Below, piece after piece: positions 9,442 through 18,201 of a stretch of DNA of 64,000 nucleotides (the stretch's first letter is position 1; every line of letters begins with the position of its first letter). This DNA comes from Rubidibacter lacunae KORDI 51-2 (lineage in GTDB: Bacteria > Cyanobacteriota > Cyanobacteriia > Cyanobacteriales > Rubidibacteraceae). The stretch is from assembly GCF_000473895.1 (NCBI RefSeq), contig NZ_ASSJ01000083.1:1-64000 (forward strand). The letters run 5' to 3'. The translations under genes and the position numbers were made by a program. Under the pieces are notes generated by a model. That model was not told where the DNA came from and did not search any database. It saw nothing but the letters and a program-made list of their open reading frames with translations.

Positions 9442-9870
9442 CTAGCCTTGGACGGCAATTCCCATGTTGCGTGCGGTTCCCTCAATAATGCGCATTGCGG
9501 CTTCGACGTTGTTAGCATTGAGGTCGGGCAACTTGGTCTGAGCGATCTCGCGCAACTGATCCCGAGTGACGGTGCCGACTGTCTCTTTATTCGGCTGGGC
9601 GGACCCGCGCTCGATCCCAGCTGCTTTACACAAAAGAACCGAAGCAGGGGGCGTCTTTAGGACGAACGTGAAACTACGGTCCTCATAAACCGAAATTTCA
9701 ACGGGAATGACCAGCCCTGCCCGGTCGGATGTTTTGGCATTATACTCCTTGCAAAATGCCATGATATTGACGCCATGCTGACCGAGGGCCGGACCAACAG
9801 GAGGAGCTGGATTTGCCTTACCGGCGGGAAGCGCTAACTTAATGAGCGCGACAACCTTTTTACGTGCCAT
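9442..9870 (-). CDS. rplK: 50S ribosomal protein L11
   Basis: A 142-residue protein at the GTPase-associated centre of 23S rRNA, needed for factor-dependent GTP hydrolysis and the stringent response. The start is diagnostic ([27 protein letters not shown]), as is the C-terminal rRNA-binding domain ending [23 protein letters not shown]. Length equals the usual 141-142. Its ATG is six bases after the nusG stop, so the two are translated from one message. Confidence 0.97.
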   Translation of the reverse strand: MARKKVVALIKLALPAGKANPAPPVGPALGQHGVNIMAFCKEYNAKTSDRAGLVIPVEISVYEDRSFTFVLKTPPASVLLCKAAGIERGSAQPNKETVGTVTRDQLREIAQTKLPDLNANNVEAAMRIIEGTARNMGIAVQG

Positions 9871-9876
9871 TTGCTA

Positions 9877-10506
9877 TTACTGTTTCTCGACCTGAGTAAA
9901 TTCCAATTCAACAGGTGTCTCGCGTCCGAAGATCGAGAGCAACGCCTTCAGCTTGCTGCGTTCTGAGCTAACTTCAACAACTTCGCCTTCGAAATCCTTG
10001 AACGGACCCGACAAAACCACAATTTTGTCGCCCACCTCCATATTGACCTGTACGGCGGGCTCCTGCTCTTGGGTCTGCCTGAAAATGCGCTCGACTTCTG
10101 CCGGACTGAGCGGAACAGGCTTTACATGTCCGCGTCCGCGTCCGTAAGGACGTTTTTGCTCGGCACCAACAAAATTGATGACATGCGGGGTGTTTTTAAC
10201 CACCTGCCAAGCATGATCGTCCATCGCCATCTTCACGAGCACATAGCCTGGGAAAACTTTTTCTTCCCCGTGGGCGCGCGTGCCATCTTTCCTTACCTTG
10301 ACGATGGGGGTCTGGGGGATCTGGATCTCGTGGATGCGATCGCTAACATCCAGTGTCAAGATCCGCTGCTCGAGGTTTGCTTTCACGCGCTTTTCGCAGC
10401 CCGATGCTACTTGCACGGCATACCAGCGCGGACGAAATGCTGGAGTCGTGACTTCACCTTCACTACTCTCGCGTGCTGCATCTGCTTGTTCGGCAGCGAA
10501 ACTCAT
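9877..10506 (-). CDS. nusG: transcription termination/antitermination factor NusG
   Basis: About 209 residues from the ATG at 10506. The NGN domain begins RPRWYAVQVASGCEKRVKANLEQRI, and the C-terminal KOW domain is VGDKIVVLSGPFKDFEGEVVEVSSERSKLKALLSIFGRETPVELEF. NusG binds RNA polymerase and couples it to ribosomes or Rho. The start overlaps the secE stop as ATGA, indicating coupled translation; the longer frame to 10530 is not needed. The ~30-residue acidic N-terminal tail is usual in cyanobacteria. Confidence 0.96.
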   Translation of the reverse strand: MSFAAEQADAARESSEGEVTTPAFRPRWYAVQVASGCEKRVKANLEQRILTLDVSDRIHEIQIPQTPIVKVRKDGTRAHGEEKVFPGYVLVKMAMDDHAWQVVKNTPHVINFVGAEQKRPYGRGRGHVKPVPLSPAEVERIFRQTQEQEPAVQVNMEVGDKIVVLSGPFKDFEGEVVEVSSERSKLKALLSIFGRETPVELEFTQVEKQ

Positions 10507-10823
10507 CAAAACACCTTCCCGGAAATCCAAGCGAAGAGGTTGTCAAAAAAGTAAATCAAAGTAGCCACCAAGGTCACCATCAGGATCACTGCTGCAGATT
10601 CGCTAACCAGCTGCTTGCGACTGGGCCAAACTACCTTTGCCAGCTCCTCCTGGGTTTCTTTAGAAAACTTGACGAGATCGAACCCACCTGCGGACTCTGC
10701 TTTCGGCTTGACCTCTTTACCGTTCTTAGCAGTGCTATTCTTCACAGAGCTACCGCTTGGCTTCGAAGCCTGCTGCTTCTGGGCTTTGACCGGCCGCTCT
10801 TTACTTTTGTCCTTCTTGGCCAC
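10506..10823 (-). CDS. secE: preprotein translocase subunit SecE
   Basis: Small subunit of the SecYEG membrane channel. It has a Lys-rich N-terminal extension, then the conserved amphipathic helix (FSKETQEELAKVVWPSRKQLVSES) and one transmembrane helix (AAVILMVTLVATLIYFF), with a short C-terminal tail. The WPSRKQ motif is diagnostic. I prefer the GTG at 10823 (VAKKDKSK) because GAGGGAGAG sits just upstream; the ATG at 10841 is the alternative. The stop overlaps the nusG start by ATGA. It follows tRNA-Trp, a common cyanobacterial arrangement. Confidence 0.92.
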   Translation of the reverse strand: MAKKDKSKERPVKAQKQQASKPSGSSVKNSTAKNGKEVKPKAESAGGFDLVKFSKETQEELAKVVWPSRKQLVSESAAVILMVTLVATLIYFFDNLFAWISGKVF

Positions 10824-10976
10824 CGCCGCTCTCTCCCTCATACAATCGCACGTCCATCGGGTGATACAGTGCCCGGGAATCTGGACATAGGCCACGCCTG
10901 CTCGCTAGTTGCATTTGCTCTCAGCGCCAGAACCTGCTAGGCGAATTGAACTACATGATATTCAGAATCGCGAAGC

Positions 10977-11048
10977 GCGCCCTGGAGGACTCGAACCCCC
11001 GACATCAGGTTTTGGAGACCTGCGTTCTACCAGCTGAACTAAGGACGC
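10977..11048 (-). tRNA. trnW: tRNA-Trp (CCA anticodon)
   Basis: On the minus strand a complete 72-base cloverleaf can be drawn: acceptor GCGTCCT with AGGGCGC (one G-U), the D-arm with AGTTCAGCTGGTAGAAC, the anticodon loop CTCCAAA giving CCA, and the T-arm GGGGGTTCGAGTCCTCC. The 3' CCA is not encoded. It precedes secE on the same strand and may be processed from the same transcript. Confidence 0.97.
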
Positions 11049-11226
11049 AGACTAGGTTTCACGATTGTAATAATTTGTATACACCCATTTTACCCATACA
11101 GATGTCACCCAGACAGACTTGATTGAGGGCATAAGGAACTTGCGCCCGGTCTTCAAGTGTATGCACAAACATCCCATTGTGTCAACATGCGTGCCACTTA
11201 AAATCTTTACTAGGACGGGGGATCTG

Positions 11227-11445
11227 TCAAGCTCTGGAACGCTGGATTGACAAAAATGCCTGGTTTTGGATGGCTTTGTTATCCAAATTATCTATCAAGA
11301 TCGGGGTTTTGTAGGTGTCGAAAATATAATGCGCGCACGTTCGGGAGAAGGCTTGCCAGCGAACACCTTTAATATGACGCCAGCATAGCTGTACTTGCCC
11401 AGCGCGTCCACGGATAGCTCCTTTACTTTTAATGCCGCAATTTTA
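11227..11445 (-). pseudogene. decayed gene fragment, family not recognised
   Basis: Two minus-strand frames read like real protein but do not join: an upstream part containing VKELSVDALGKYSYAGVILK and a downstream part containing AHYIFDTYKTPILIDNLDNK, ending at a stop at 11227-11229. A one- or two-base shift near 11330 separates them. The sequence upstream of 11445 has no open frame, so this is probably only the 3' end of a lost gene. Confidence 0.4.
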
Positions 11446-11909
11446 TTTCAATGCTCACAATTTATAATTTCTCTATACAAATTGATTCTGTAGTACTTTA
11501 TGGATTGCGGATTAAATAAGGCAGCTTTTCTTTCTTTTGCATCTCGTGAGGTTCTGCTGAAATATTCTTCCAAGCTTAAAGATGGAATATCACAATCAAA
11601 GTGAAACACGACATAAGTTCTGCGTAAGGTTCTAGGTTATGGAACTAGTTTTGCACTATTTTTGGTATTTATAGTAAGTGAACGAGGTCGAAGTCCTTAC
11701 TTATGGTCTCAGTAAAGTAGGGACCTAGAGTCGAGCCGCATCTACGTAATGGGACGCATCCATTTTTGACTGAGTCGAGCCCATTCTAGTTCTCTTATCA
11801 AAACGATCTATTCCTCTCTTTTAAGTTTGTTTCCTCTTGCACTAAGTAAGTCATGCTATTGTTTCGAGAAAACTAAAAATTGCCTTATCCACTGCAATAC
11901 CTTCTCGTA

Positions 11910-12040
11910 GAGCCTGTTTAAAAAGGGTCAAGCGGGTTTCGGGCTACCCTGGGCGACCCTGAAACAAGTCCCAAAAGTCCCGCTCTCTTGTCGTGATGCA
12001 TGTGCCCGATTTCACGTAAGTTGAATTTTCAAGCAGCCTC
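11910..12040. repeat. MITE-like element with inverted ends
   Basis: The left end GAGCCTGTTTAAAA (from 11910) and the inverted right end GAGGCTGCTTGAAAA (to 12040) match at 12 of 15 positions. The 131-base interval is non-coding. Size and ends fit a miniature inverted-repeat element mobilised by a DDE transposase. No clear target duplication is visible. Confidence 0.45.
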
Positions 12041-12755
12041 TTTGAGAGTGGAAGCGCGATCGTACTCCCACTACCACAACTCCCACGGTGACAAGTTCCC
12101 CTCAGCAAACACAACGAGTTGGGTTCAGATAGCGGAAGGTCTATTTTTAAGTGAAGGCGATTCTCTTTAAGACTCTGTCAACAGTGCGATTGTCGATCGG
12201 CTGGGACCAGCGCTGGGTCAGGAGCTGTTTGGCTACTTGCCCGTGTAAGGCAGCAAAGTAGCGCGAGAGGTCCTAACCATTGATTTTTGGCTGCGCCAAA
12301 TAAATTCAGATGGAGCGATCGAGCCTAGGTTTGGAGTCCTGTGAGCCAGTCGCCGAGGGTGCAGCGACCAATGCCGAGGGTGTGGCAGACGCGAGATTCC
12401 GAACGCGGAGGTCGACACCAACAAGAGCATTGAGGCGGGGTCACTCGCTATCGGTCCTAGGATGTGAGCCACTGGGCGTATCAGATTGGCTCGCGATTAT
12501 ACCCGAATCAGCCCATCACTGCTATAAAGCACGTGAAGCTCATACTGCCAATTTGTAGAACGAACAGCAGCTTAACGAGACTTCCATCACGGAACCCATC
12601 AATACAAAAGCTTCCGCAACCATTTTTACCCGGGTGTCTTAACTATCTCCGCTTTGGCTCGGAAGTTATAGCCTGCCAGGACCATCCAACTCACTAACCG
12701 AACGCAGGCTAAACCGACAAGACCTATAAATGAGGACGAAAAACCCACCAAAATC

Positions 12756-12780
12756 AAACCCGACCAAAAAAGTCGGGTTT
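12756..12780. terminator. hairpin just upstream of thrC
   Basis: AAACCCGAC (12756-12764) pairs perfectly with GTCGGGTTT (12772-12780) around CAAAAAA, followed by ATTTG. It lies 77 bases before the thrC start. It may end transcription from upstream or act as a leader attenuator of thrC. With no gene upstream on the plus strand, attenuation is worth testing. Confidence 0.5.
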
Positions 12781-12857
12781 ATTTGACTGTGGTTTTGGTC
12801 TGTGTTAGCATCTGGCGCAATGATGTAGAAGCGGCAGCGAGCGAGGAACATTCCACT

Positions 12858-14156
12858 ATGACCCAGGCAATTCCGGCGACGAAGCAAACAGCTACCTTTA
12901 CTAAATTGGTCTCTAAGGAAGGCGGCGTCGAGTACGACCTCAAGCCGATCCACGTGTGCGAAGAAACCTTTGCGCCGCTAGAAGTCCACTATGACTACGA
13001 TGCTATCCGCCGTCAGGTCAGCCGCGAGAGCATTGCTGCCGGTCCAAATTCCATCTGGCGCTACCGCGCGTTTTTGCCCGTTGCCAGCGAAAACCCGATT
13101 GATGTTGGTACGGGTATGACGCCGCTGCTGAAGTCCACGCGTCTTGCTCGTCGCCTGGGTCTTAAAGAGCTTTACATCAAGAATGACGCCGTCAACATGC
13201 CCACCCTGAGCTTCAAGGATCGGGTGGTTTCTGTTGCGCTAACCCGCGCGCGCGAATTCGGTTTCTCTACGGTTTCTTGCGCCAGCACCGGCAACCTCGC
13301 CAACTCTACGGCCGCGATCGCCGCTCATGCCGGTCTCGACTGCTGCGTATTTATCCCTGCCGACCTGGAAGCAGGGAAAGTCCTCGGCACGCTGATCTAC
13401 AGCCCAACCGTGATGGCGGTTAAAGGCAACTACGATCAAGTCAACCGCCTTTGTAGCGAAGTTGCTAATACCTACGGCTGGGGCTTCGTGAACATCAATC
13501 TGCGCCCTTACTACTCCGAAGGGTCCAAAACCCTAGGCTTTGAAGTTGCCGAGCAACTCGGCTGGAAGCTCCCCGATCACATCGTCGCTCCGCTGGCATC
13601 CGGCTCGCTGTTTACCAAGATTTACAAAGGCTTCCAAGAATTCGTGAAAGTCGGATTGGTTGCTGACAAGGCCGTCCGCTGCAGCGGTGCTCAGGCTGAG
13701 GGTTGCTCTCCGATCGCTCAAGCCTTTAAAGAAGGACGCGACTTCATCACGCCAGTCAAGCCGCAGACCATTGCCAAATCGATCGCGATCGGCAATCCGG
13801 CTGACGGTCCCTATGCTCTCGACGTGGCTCGGAAAACCGGTGGTAACATCGAGTCCGTCAACGATGCCGAAATTATCTCCGGTATCAAGCTGCTTGCCGA
13901 AACGGAAGGCATCTTCACCGAAACAGCTGGTGGCACGACCATTGCCGTTCTGCAGAAGCTCGTCGAGCAAGGCAAAATCGACCCCGACGAAACGACAGTT
14001 GTTTACATCACCGGCAACGGACTCAAAACCCAAGAAGCCGTCCAGGGCTACATCGGCGAGCCGCTGACGATCGAGCCAAAACTCGACAGCTTCGAGCGCG
14101 CCCTCGAGCGCTCCCGCACTCTCGATCGCTTGGAATGGCAGCAGGTGCTCGTCTAG
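12858..14156 (+). CDS. thrC: threonine synthase
   Basis: PLP enzyme of 432 residues that converts O-phosphohomoserine to threonine. The ATG at 12858 (MTQAIPATKQ) is preferred over an in-frame upstream start at 12783, which would add 25 unrelated residues. The PLP lysine motif PTLSFKDRVVSVAL is near residue 120. The phosphate-binding and substrate segments SCASTGNLANSTAAIAAHAG and SGSLFTKIYKGF follow. The family is the long cyanobacterial/plant-like type with an N-terminal extension. It is followed, on the same strand, by a sulfur-carrier-type gene after a 146-base gap with a hairpin. Confidence 0.95.
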   Translation: MTQAIPATKQTATFTKLVSKEGGVEYDLKPIHVCEETFAPLEVHYDYDAIRRQVSRESIAAGPNSIWRYRAFLPVASENPIDVGTGMTPLLKSTRLARRLGLKELYIKNDAVNMPTLSFKDRVVSVALTRAREFGFSTVSCASTGNLANSTAAIAAHAGLDCCVFIPADLEAGKVLGTLIYSPTVMAVKGNYDQVNRLCSEVANTYGWGFVNINLRPYYSEGSKTLGFEVAEQLGWKLPDHIVAPLASGSLFTKIYKGFQEFVKVGLVADKAVRCSGAQAEGCSPIAQAFKEGRDFITPVKPQTIAKSIAIGNPADGPYALDVARKTGGNIESVNDAEIISGIKLLAETEGIFTETAGGTTIAVLQKLVEQGKIDPDETTVVYITGNGLKTQEAVQGYIGEPLTIEPKLDSFERALERSRTLDRLEWQQVLV

Positions 14157-14175
14157 TTTCGGTTACTATCCGAAC

Positions 14176-14226
14176 GCAACCGGTTGCGGGGCGATCGCGC
14201 AGAGCCAGCGATCCGCAACCGGTTGC
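14176..14226. repeat. paired GCAACCGGTTGC palindromes forming a hairpin
   Basis: The 12-base palindrome GCAACCGGTTGC occurs at 14176-14187 and again at 14215-14226. Being self-complementary, the two copies and the flanking GG..GATC/GATCC bases can pair into one long stem. It sits between thrC and the MoaD-like gene; no T-tract follows, so an mRNA-stability or regulatory role is as likely as termination. Confidence 0.55.
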
Positions 14227-14302
14227 TCGGCGATCGCCCCGTGCGTCGCCCGCAGTTTGACGCATTGCTTCCAGTACGCAGTTCACGCACCCGGATCCAA
14301 CG

Positions 14303-14578
14303 ATGGCCGTAACAGTCCTAATCCCGACCGTTCTCCAGAAGTTCACCAGCGATCGCGCCACGATCGAAGTCGAGGGGGCAAACATCCTCGAGCTAATCGA
14401 CGCTCTAGAGCAAGCCTGCCCGGGTATCAAAGCACGTCTCTGCGATGACAGCGGCAAGCCGCGTCGCTTCCTCAACTTCTACGTCAACAGCGAAGACATT
14501 CGCTTCTTGGACAACGAAAAAACCGCGCTTAACGACGGTGACGAAGTCAGCATCGTCCCGGCAGTGGCTGGGGGCTAG
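14303..14578 (+). CDS. MoaD/ThiS family sulfur-carrier protein
   Basis: A 91-residue ubiquitin-like protein. The beta-grasp signature is clear: [13 protein letters not shown] at the start, the [13 protein letters not shown] helix, and the C-terminal [16 protein letters not shown] with the Gly-Gly end that is normally adenylated and converted to thiocarboxylate. Relatives carry sulfur for molybdopterin, thiamine or cysteine synthesis. Next to thrC it resembles the CysO-type carriers found beside threonine- or cysteine-synthase-fold enzymes, but the true target here is unknown. No MoeB/ThiF-type activating enzyme is adjacent. Confidence 0.85.
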   Translation: MAVTVLIPTVLQKFTSDRATIEVEGANILELIDALEQACPGIKARLCDDSGKPRRFLNFYVNSEDIRFLDNEKTALNDGDEVSIVPAVAGG

Positions 14579-14633
14579 CAGCGATCGCGATCGCTGCTAC
14601 GCTAAAACAAACCTTACGACCGAGTAGCAAATC

Positions 14634-15068
14634 ATGGCTGAAGAGGCAAAGCAACCTACAGCAAAAGCTGCCAAGAAAGAAAAGCCACCTGCTATTGAAA
14701 ATAAGCCGCTTCCTGAATTTGCTGCCGAGCACCTCATCCCAGCTCTGCGGGATGCGTTTCGAGCAGAAGGGATCGAGAACGTCGACCTCGAGTTCGTCGA
14801 AGGCGTGCTGCCGTTCGACGGTGCGGACCCAGAAGAAGATCGCTGTCAGTACTTGCTCGGCAACTGGAACGGTGGCGATCGCCGCTTCGGCCTCTACTTC
14901 CTCGATAGCAACCTAGTGGGGAATAAAATCTTTACACATGCATCTGGTGGGACACAACCGAGCGAGATTGAGTCTTTCATGATCGACGAGCGCAAGGTAA
15001 CCTTAGGGCTGTTAGTGCTTTACGTTATGCAGCGCCTCAACGGTCAGAAGTGGCTGTCACCCAATTGA
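14634..15068 (+). CDS. DUF2996 family protein
   Basis: A 144-residue soluble protein with a Lys/Ala/Glu-rich N-terminus (residues 1-25) followed by a compact domain (FAAEHLIPALRDAFRAEG, then CQYLLGNWNGGDRRFGLYFLD and ERKVTLGLLVLYVMQRLNGQKWL). This matches DUF2996, a family restricted to cyanobacteria and plastids; no enzymatic activity is known to me. It starts 55 bases after the MoaD-like gene, after a block of GCGATCGC repeats, and has no downstream partner on this strand. Confidence 0.82.
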   Translation: MAEEAKQPTAKAAKKEKPPAIENKPLPEFAAEHLIPALRDAFRAEGIENVDLEFVEGVLPFDGADPEEDRCQYLLGNWNGGDRRFGLYFLDSNLVGNKIFTHASGGTQPSEIESFMIDERKVTLGLLVLYVMQRLNGQKWLSPN

Positions 15069-15161
15069 TTGAAGCTTGCTCTCAAGCCAACCAGAACGGA
15101 CCCCCCTTTGCGGGACCGACCCGTTGCAGTCGAGCATTACATCTCACGAGCGCCGTTTGTA

Positions 15162-16319
15162 CTACTTCAGCTCAAGCTGTACTAGTCGGGCATTCTGGTA
15201 GTAATGTCCCAATATCTGCTGGTAACTGACACCCTGCTGTGCGAGGTAAAACGCCCCCCATTGGCTCAAGCCAACGCCATGCCCGAAGCCGCGACCGGTT
15301 ACATAAAACTGACTGCCGTTCGGCATGACCCGAAACAGGGTGCTCTTGAGGCCGAGAGCCTTCCGCAGAGCTTCCCCTGAAAGCTGCTTCGTGCCCAAAT
15401 CCCCAACGATTTTCGCCCTCACGATGCGGCCGCGTGGCGTAGTTTGCTCGGGGACGAACTGTTGGATATTGCCAACGCCACCGATCCGCCGCGTCAGGTC
15501 GCCACTGGAGAAAGTCTTCGTCCATTGAAACTCAGGCGAGGTTTGGTCGTAATCGACAACACCGCGCAAATAAGGCAGTGGTGTGAGCCACACATCTTCG
15601 ACATCCTCGGTGTGACCGCCGGAGGACGAGTGAAAGGCCGCCAAAATCGCCGTACCGTCGTAAGTCAGAACTTGTCCGGCCGTGCTGTCCGCTGCTTGGT
15701 GCGTGGTCGTTGCTTCCGACGACACACCGCGGTAGACCTGCGTCAGCGTCGTCGTCCCTATATCGAATAACTGGTTGTGCGCTTGCGAGCGCTGATAAAG
15801 TGCGTAGGAGCGTGCGGCAACTGCTTGAGCTCTGAGGGCTTCGAGCGGCCAGCTTGCCACCATTTCCGCCCCAACTATGCTGTAGAGATACGCTTCGATG
15901 TCGACGTAGTTCACTGCCGTGACGCCGCTAGCGTTCCCCAGCAACCGCACTCGACCGCGATACCAGCGATCGCCAATCCAGACAAAGCCGCCATTATGGG
16001 GCTCAACCCACAACTCGCCCCCCCGCCATTGCCCGAGCACCAAGCCGCCGCCACCGGATTCGGCATGAAAGGCTCCCATCGCATCGAGCTGACCGAGGGC
16101 GCGCCCGGACCCATCACGGACAGTCGCTGACGTCGAACTCCCGACGCGCACGCGAGACGCGCCCTGCCGAATGCCGACGCGCAACTCCACAGCTGCCTCC
16201 GCGGCAATCGCGCTCGCCAACCAGACCAACAATGCCAAACCGAGCGAGCGTTGCAGGACGAGCACGCGCAAACCACTTAGACGTGCTCGGAAATCGTATA
16301 GCAGCTTCCAGAGATTCAC
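15162..16319 (-). CDS. SpoIID/LytB domain protein (putative peptidoglycan lytic enzyme)
   Basis: A 385-residue exported protein with an uncleaved or cleaved hydrophobic segment at residues ~20-43. The SpoIID domain is recognisable: NYVDIEAYLYSIVGAEMVASWPLEALRAQAVAARSYAL holds the catalytic Glu, and the C-terminal YVTGRGFGHGVGLSQWGA is diagnostic. SpoIID proteins cleave denuded glycan strands as lytic transglycosylases; cyanobacterial members probably act in wall remodelling. It converges with DUF2996 and diverges from urtA. Confidence 0.88.
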   Translation of the reverse strand: MNLWKLLYDFRARLSGLRVLVLQRSLGLALLVWLASAIAAEAAVELRVGIRQGASRVRVGSSTSATVRDGSGRALGQLDAMGAFHAESGGGGLVLGQWRGGELWVEPHNGGFVWIGDRWYRGRVRLLGNASGVTAVNYVDIEAYLYSIVGAEMVASWPLEALRAQAVAARSYALYQRSQAHNQLFDIGTTTLTQVYRGVSSEATTTHQAADSTAGQVLTYDGTAILAAFHSSSGGHTEDVEDVWLTPLPYLRGVVDYDQTSPEFQWTKTFSSGDLTRRIGGVGNIQQFVPEQTTPRGRIVRAKIVGDLGTKQLSGEALRKALGLKSTLFRVMPNGSQFYVTGRGFGHGVGLSQWGAFYLAQQGVSYQQILGHYYQNARLVQLELK

Positions 16320-16575
16320 TACGTACGCTCCTCAACACCAATTTGGGTCGACAATCAGCCCCCGCGATCGTGAAGCATCAGGAGTTGTCACCGAACAAAT
16401 CCGTTTTGATGTATTTGTATCATGTCAGCGGCAGGCAACGCCAGTAGGCATTCTTAGCGGTGGCTTTGACTCGCAATGATACCTAAGAGTTCCCAGCAAT
16501 CTCCCCTGAAAAAGCGCTCTTTTCGGTGAAAATTCATAGAAAATGCCCTCTTTTCACGACCGCCCATATGAATTT

Positions 16576-16589
16576 GTATCGATTTATAC
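16576..16589 (+). promoter_or_regulatory. NtcA-binding site of urtA
   Basis: A perfect GTA-N8-TAC (GTATCGATTTATAC), extended to the palindrome TTGTATCGATTTATACAA. It is centred at about 16582.5. A TATCAT -10 element follows at 16612-16617, the spacing of NtcA-activated class II promoters (site near -41.5). That predicts transcription start near 16624 and induction under nitrogen shortage. Confidence 0.85.
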
Positions 16590-16611
16590 AAATTGAGCGA
16601 GATCCACGCCT

Positions 16612-16617
16612 TATCAT
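16612..16617 (+). promoter_or_regulatory. -10 element of urtA promoter
   Basis: TATCAT, 22 bases after the NtcA site, gives a predicted start of transcription near 16624, about 50 bases before the urtA ATG. Confidence 0.7.
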
Positions 16618-16676
16618 CCTGATGCCAAATGGAGCGGCGCTCCGCGCGATTATATTAGCGAGGTTTGAAGAGACGT

Positions 16677-18005
16677 ATGGCATGGCGAAGACTGGGTCGG
16701 CGGAAGTTTTTGATCTATGGTTCGGCAGCAATGGGAACGAGCTTCCTGCTCAAAGCTTGCGGAAACGGCGAGCAAGCTGCTCCTGGCAGCGAATCCGGCA
16801 CCGCTTCAGGAGCACCCGATGCAGCTAGCGGTAGTGGCGACACGATCAAAGTTGGCATCCTGCACTCCTTGAGCGGCACGATGGCAATCAGCGAGACGAC
16901 CGTCGTGGAAGCTGAAAAGCTTGCAATCAAGGAAATCAACGAAGCAGGGGGTGTCCTCGGCAAGCAGATCGAAGCCATTACCGAAGACGGTGCCTCGGAC
17001 TGGCCGACGTTCGCTGAGAAGGCAACAAAGTTGATCGACCAGGATAACGTCGTCACGATCTTTGGTTGCTGGACCTCTGCTAGCCGCAAAGCTGTCAAGG
17101 ACGTGTTCGAATCCAAAGACCACATGCTCTGGTATCCAGTGCAGTATGAGGGTCAGGAGTGTTCGAAAAATATTTTCTACACGGGTGCGGCACCCAATCA
17201 GCAAATCGAGCCTGCTGTGAGCTGGTTGCTGGAAAACAAGGGCAACCAATTCTTCTTGGTGGGTTCGGACTACGTTTTCCCCCGTACTGCTAACACCATC
17301 ATCAAAGAGCAACTCAACGCTCTCGGTGGCGAGACGGTTGGTGAAGACTATTTGCCCTTGGGCAACACCGAGGTTACACCGATCATCACCAAGATCAAAG
17401 CCGCCCTGCCCGATGGTGGCGTCATCTTCAACAGCCTCAACGGCGACAGTAACGTGGCGTTCTTCAAGCAGATGCAAGGAGCGGGACTGACGCCCGACAA
17501 GTATCCCGTGATGTCGGTGAGCATCGCCGAAGAAGAAGTTCGTCAAATCGGACCGGAGTTCCTGGTAGGACACTACGCTGCGTGGAACTACTTCCAGACT
17601 GTCGAATCGCCGGTCAACGAAGCATGGGTGAAAGCATTTAAAGACGAGTACGGCCAAGATCGAGTGACCAACGACCCGATGGAAGCGGCGTACATCATGG
17701 TCTACCTCTGGAAGCAGGCGGTAGAGCAAGCCGGTACGGCCGACAACCTCGAAGCGGTGAGGGCGGCAGCCGTCGGACAGAAGTTCGATGCGCCCGAGGG
17801 GCTGGTGACGATGAATGCCAACCACCATATCTCCAAGACGGTTCGAATCGGGCAGGTGCGCGAGGATGGCTTGTTCGACATCGTCTTTGCAACCGACGGT
17901 CCGGTCGAACCACTGCCGTGGAACCAGTTCGTGCCGGCTACGAAGGGCTTTGGCTGCGACTGGACCGACCCGGCTAAGGGTGGGAAATACCAGGTCGAAG
18001 CCTAG
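16677..18005 (+). CDS. urtA: urea ABC transporter substrate-binding protein
   Basis: A 442-residue periplasmic binding protein. The N-terminus [20 protein letters not shown] has a twin-arginine (RRKFL) segment and a lipobox-like LLKAC, so export via Tat and lipidation is plausible. The mature start [32 protein letters not shown] is diagnostic of UrtA, as are [20 protein letters not shown] and [12 protein letters not shown]. The ATG at 16677 is favoured; a TTG at 16665 would add four residues. It is controlled by the NtcA site upstream. It begins the urt operon, with a hairpin after the stop. Confidence 0.95.
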   Translation: MAWRRLGRRKFLIYGSAAMGTSFLLKACGNGEQAAPGSESGTASGAPDAASGSGDTIKVGILHSLSGTMAISETTVVEAEKLAIKEINEAGGVLGKQIEAITEDGASDWPTFAEKATKLIDQDNVVTIFGCWTSASRKAVKDVFESKDHMLWYPVQYEGQECSKNIFYTGAAPNQQIEPAVSWLLENKGNQFFLVGSDYVFPRTANTIIKEQLNALGGETVGEDYLPLGNTEVTPIITKIKAALPDGGVIFNSLNGDSNVAFFKQMQGAGLTPDKYPVMSVSIAEEEVRQIGPEFLVGHYAAWNYFQTVESPVNEAWVKAFKDEYGQDRVTNDPMEAAYIMVYLWKQAVEQAGTADNLEAVRAAAVGQKFDAPEGLVTMNANHHISKTVRIGQVREDGLFDIVFATDGPVEPLPWNQFVPATKGFGCDWTDPAKGGKYQVEA

Positions 18006-18019
18006 GCACTTCCGAAACG

Positions 18020-18044
18020 CGCGATCGCCGACCGGGCGATCGCG
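18020..18044 (+). promoter_or_regulatory. intercistronic hairpin built from two HIP1 octamers
   Basis: CGCGATCGCC (18020-18029) pairs with GGCGATCGCG (18035-18044). It stands 15 bases after urtA and 158 before urtB. Such hairpins often stabilise the message of a highly expressed binding protein or trim read-through to its permease. Confidence 0.55.
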
Positions 18045-18201
18045 TGGCGTGGGCGGCAGTTCGCCCCTGAGTGTTTCGACCGGTCGGGCAAACGCCGGGT
18101 CGAGCGACGATCTTGCCGAACGTTCGGTGCAAACGTTGCCAGCGTTCGGCAGTGCAGGAGAAGTGAATAAGTTTAGAAGGCGGCAGATGTGAGGGCAGCA
18201 A

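Larger units (their letters stand above)
11049..12857. other. 1.8-kb gene-poor region with debris
   Basis: No intact gene. It holds a decayed minus-strand fragment (11227-11445), an AT-rich patch (about 11430-11900), a MITE-like element (11910-12040), another possible minus-strand remnant near 12150-12480 (segment reading RYFAALHGQVAKQLL, broken by stops), and a hairpin just before thrC. Upstream of the ribosomal block other cyanobacteria often have rplS; it is absent here. Confidence 0.6.
16320..16676. promoter_or_regulatory. divergent SpoIID/urtA promoter region
   Basis: A 350-base non-coding interval holding the NtcA-type promoter of urtA (listed separately) and the unidentified promoter of the SpoIID gene. 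No other frame is convincing. Confidence 0.6.
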
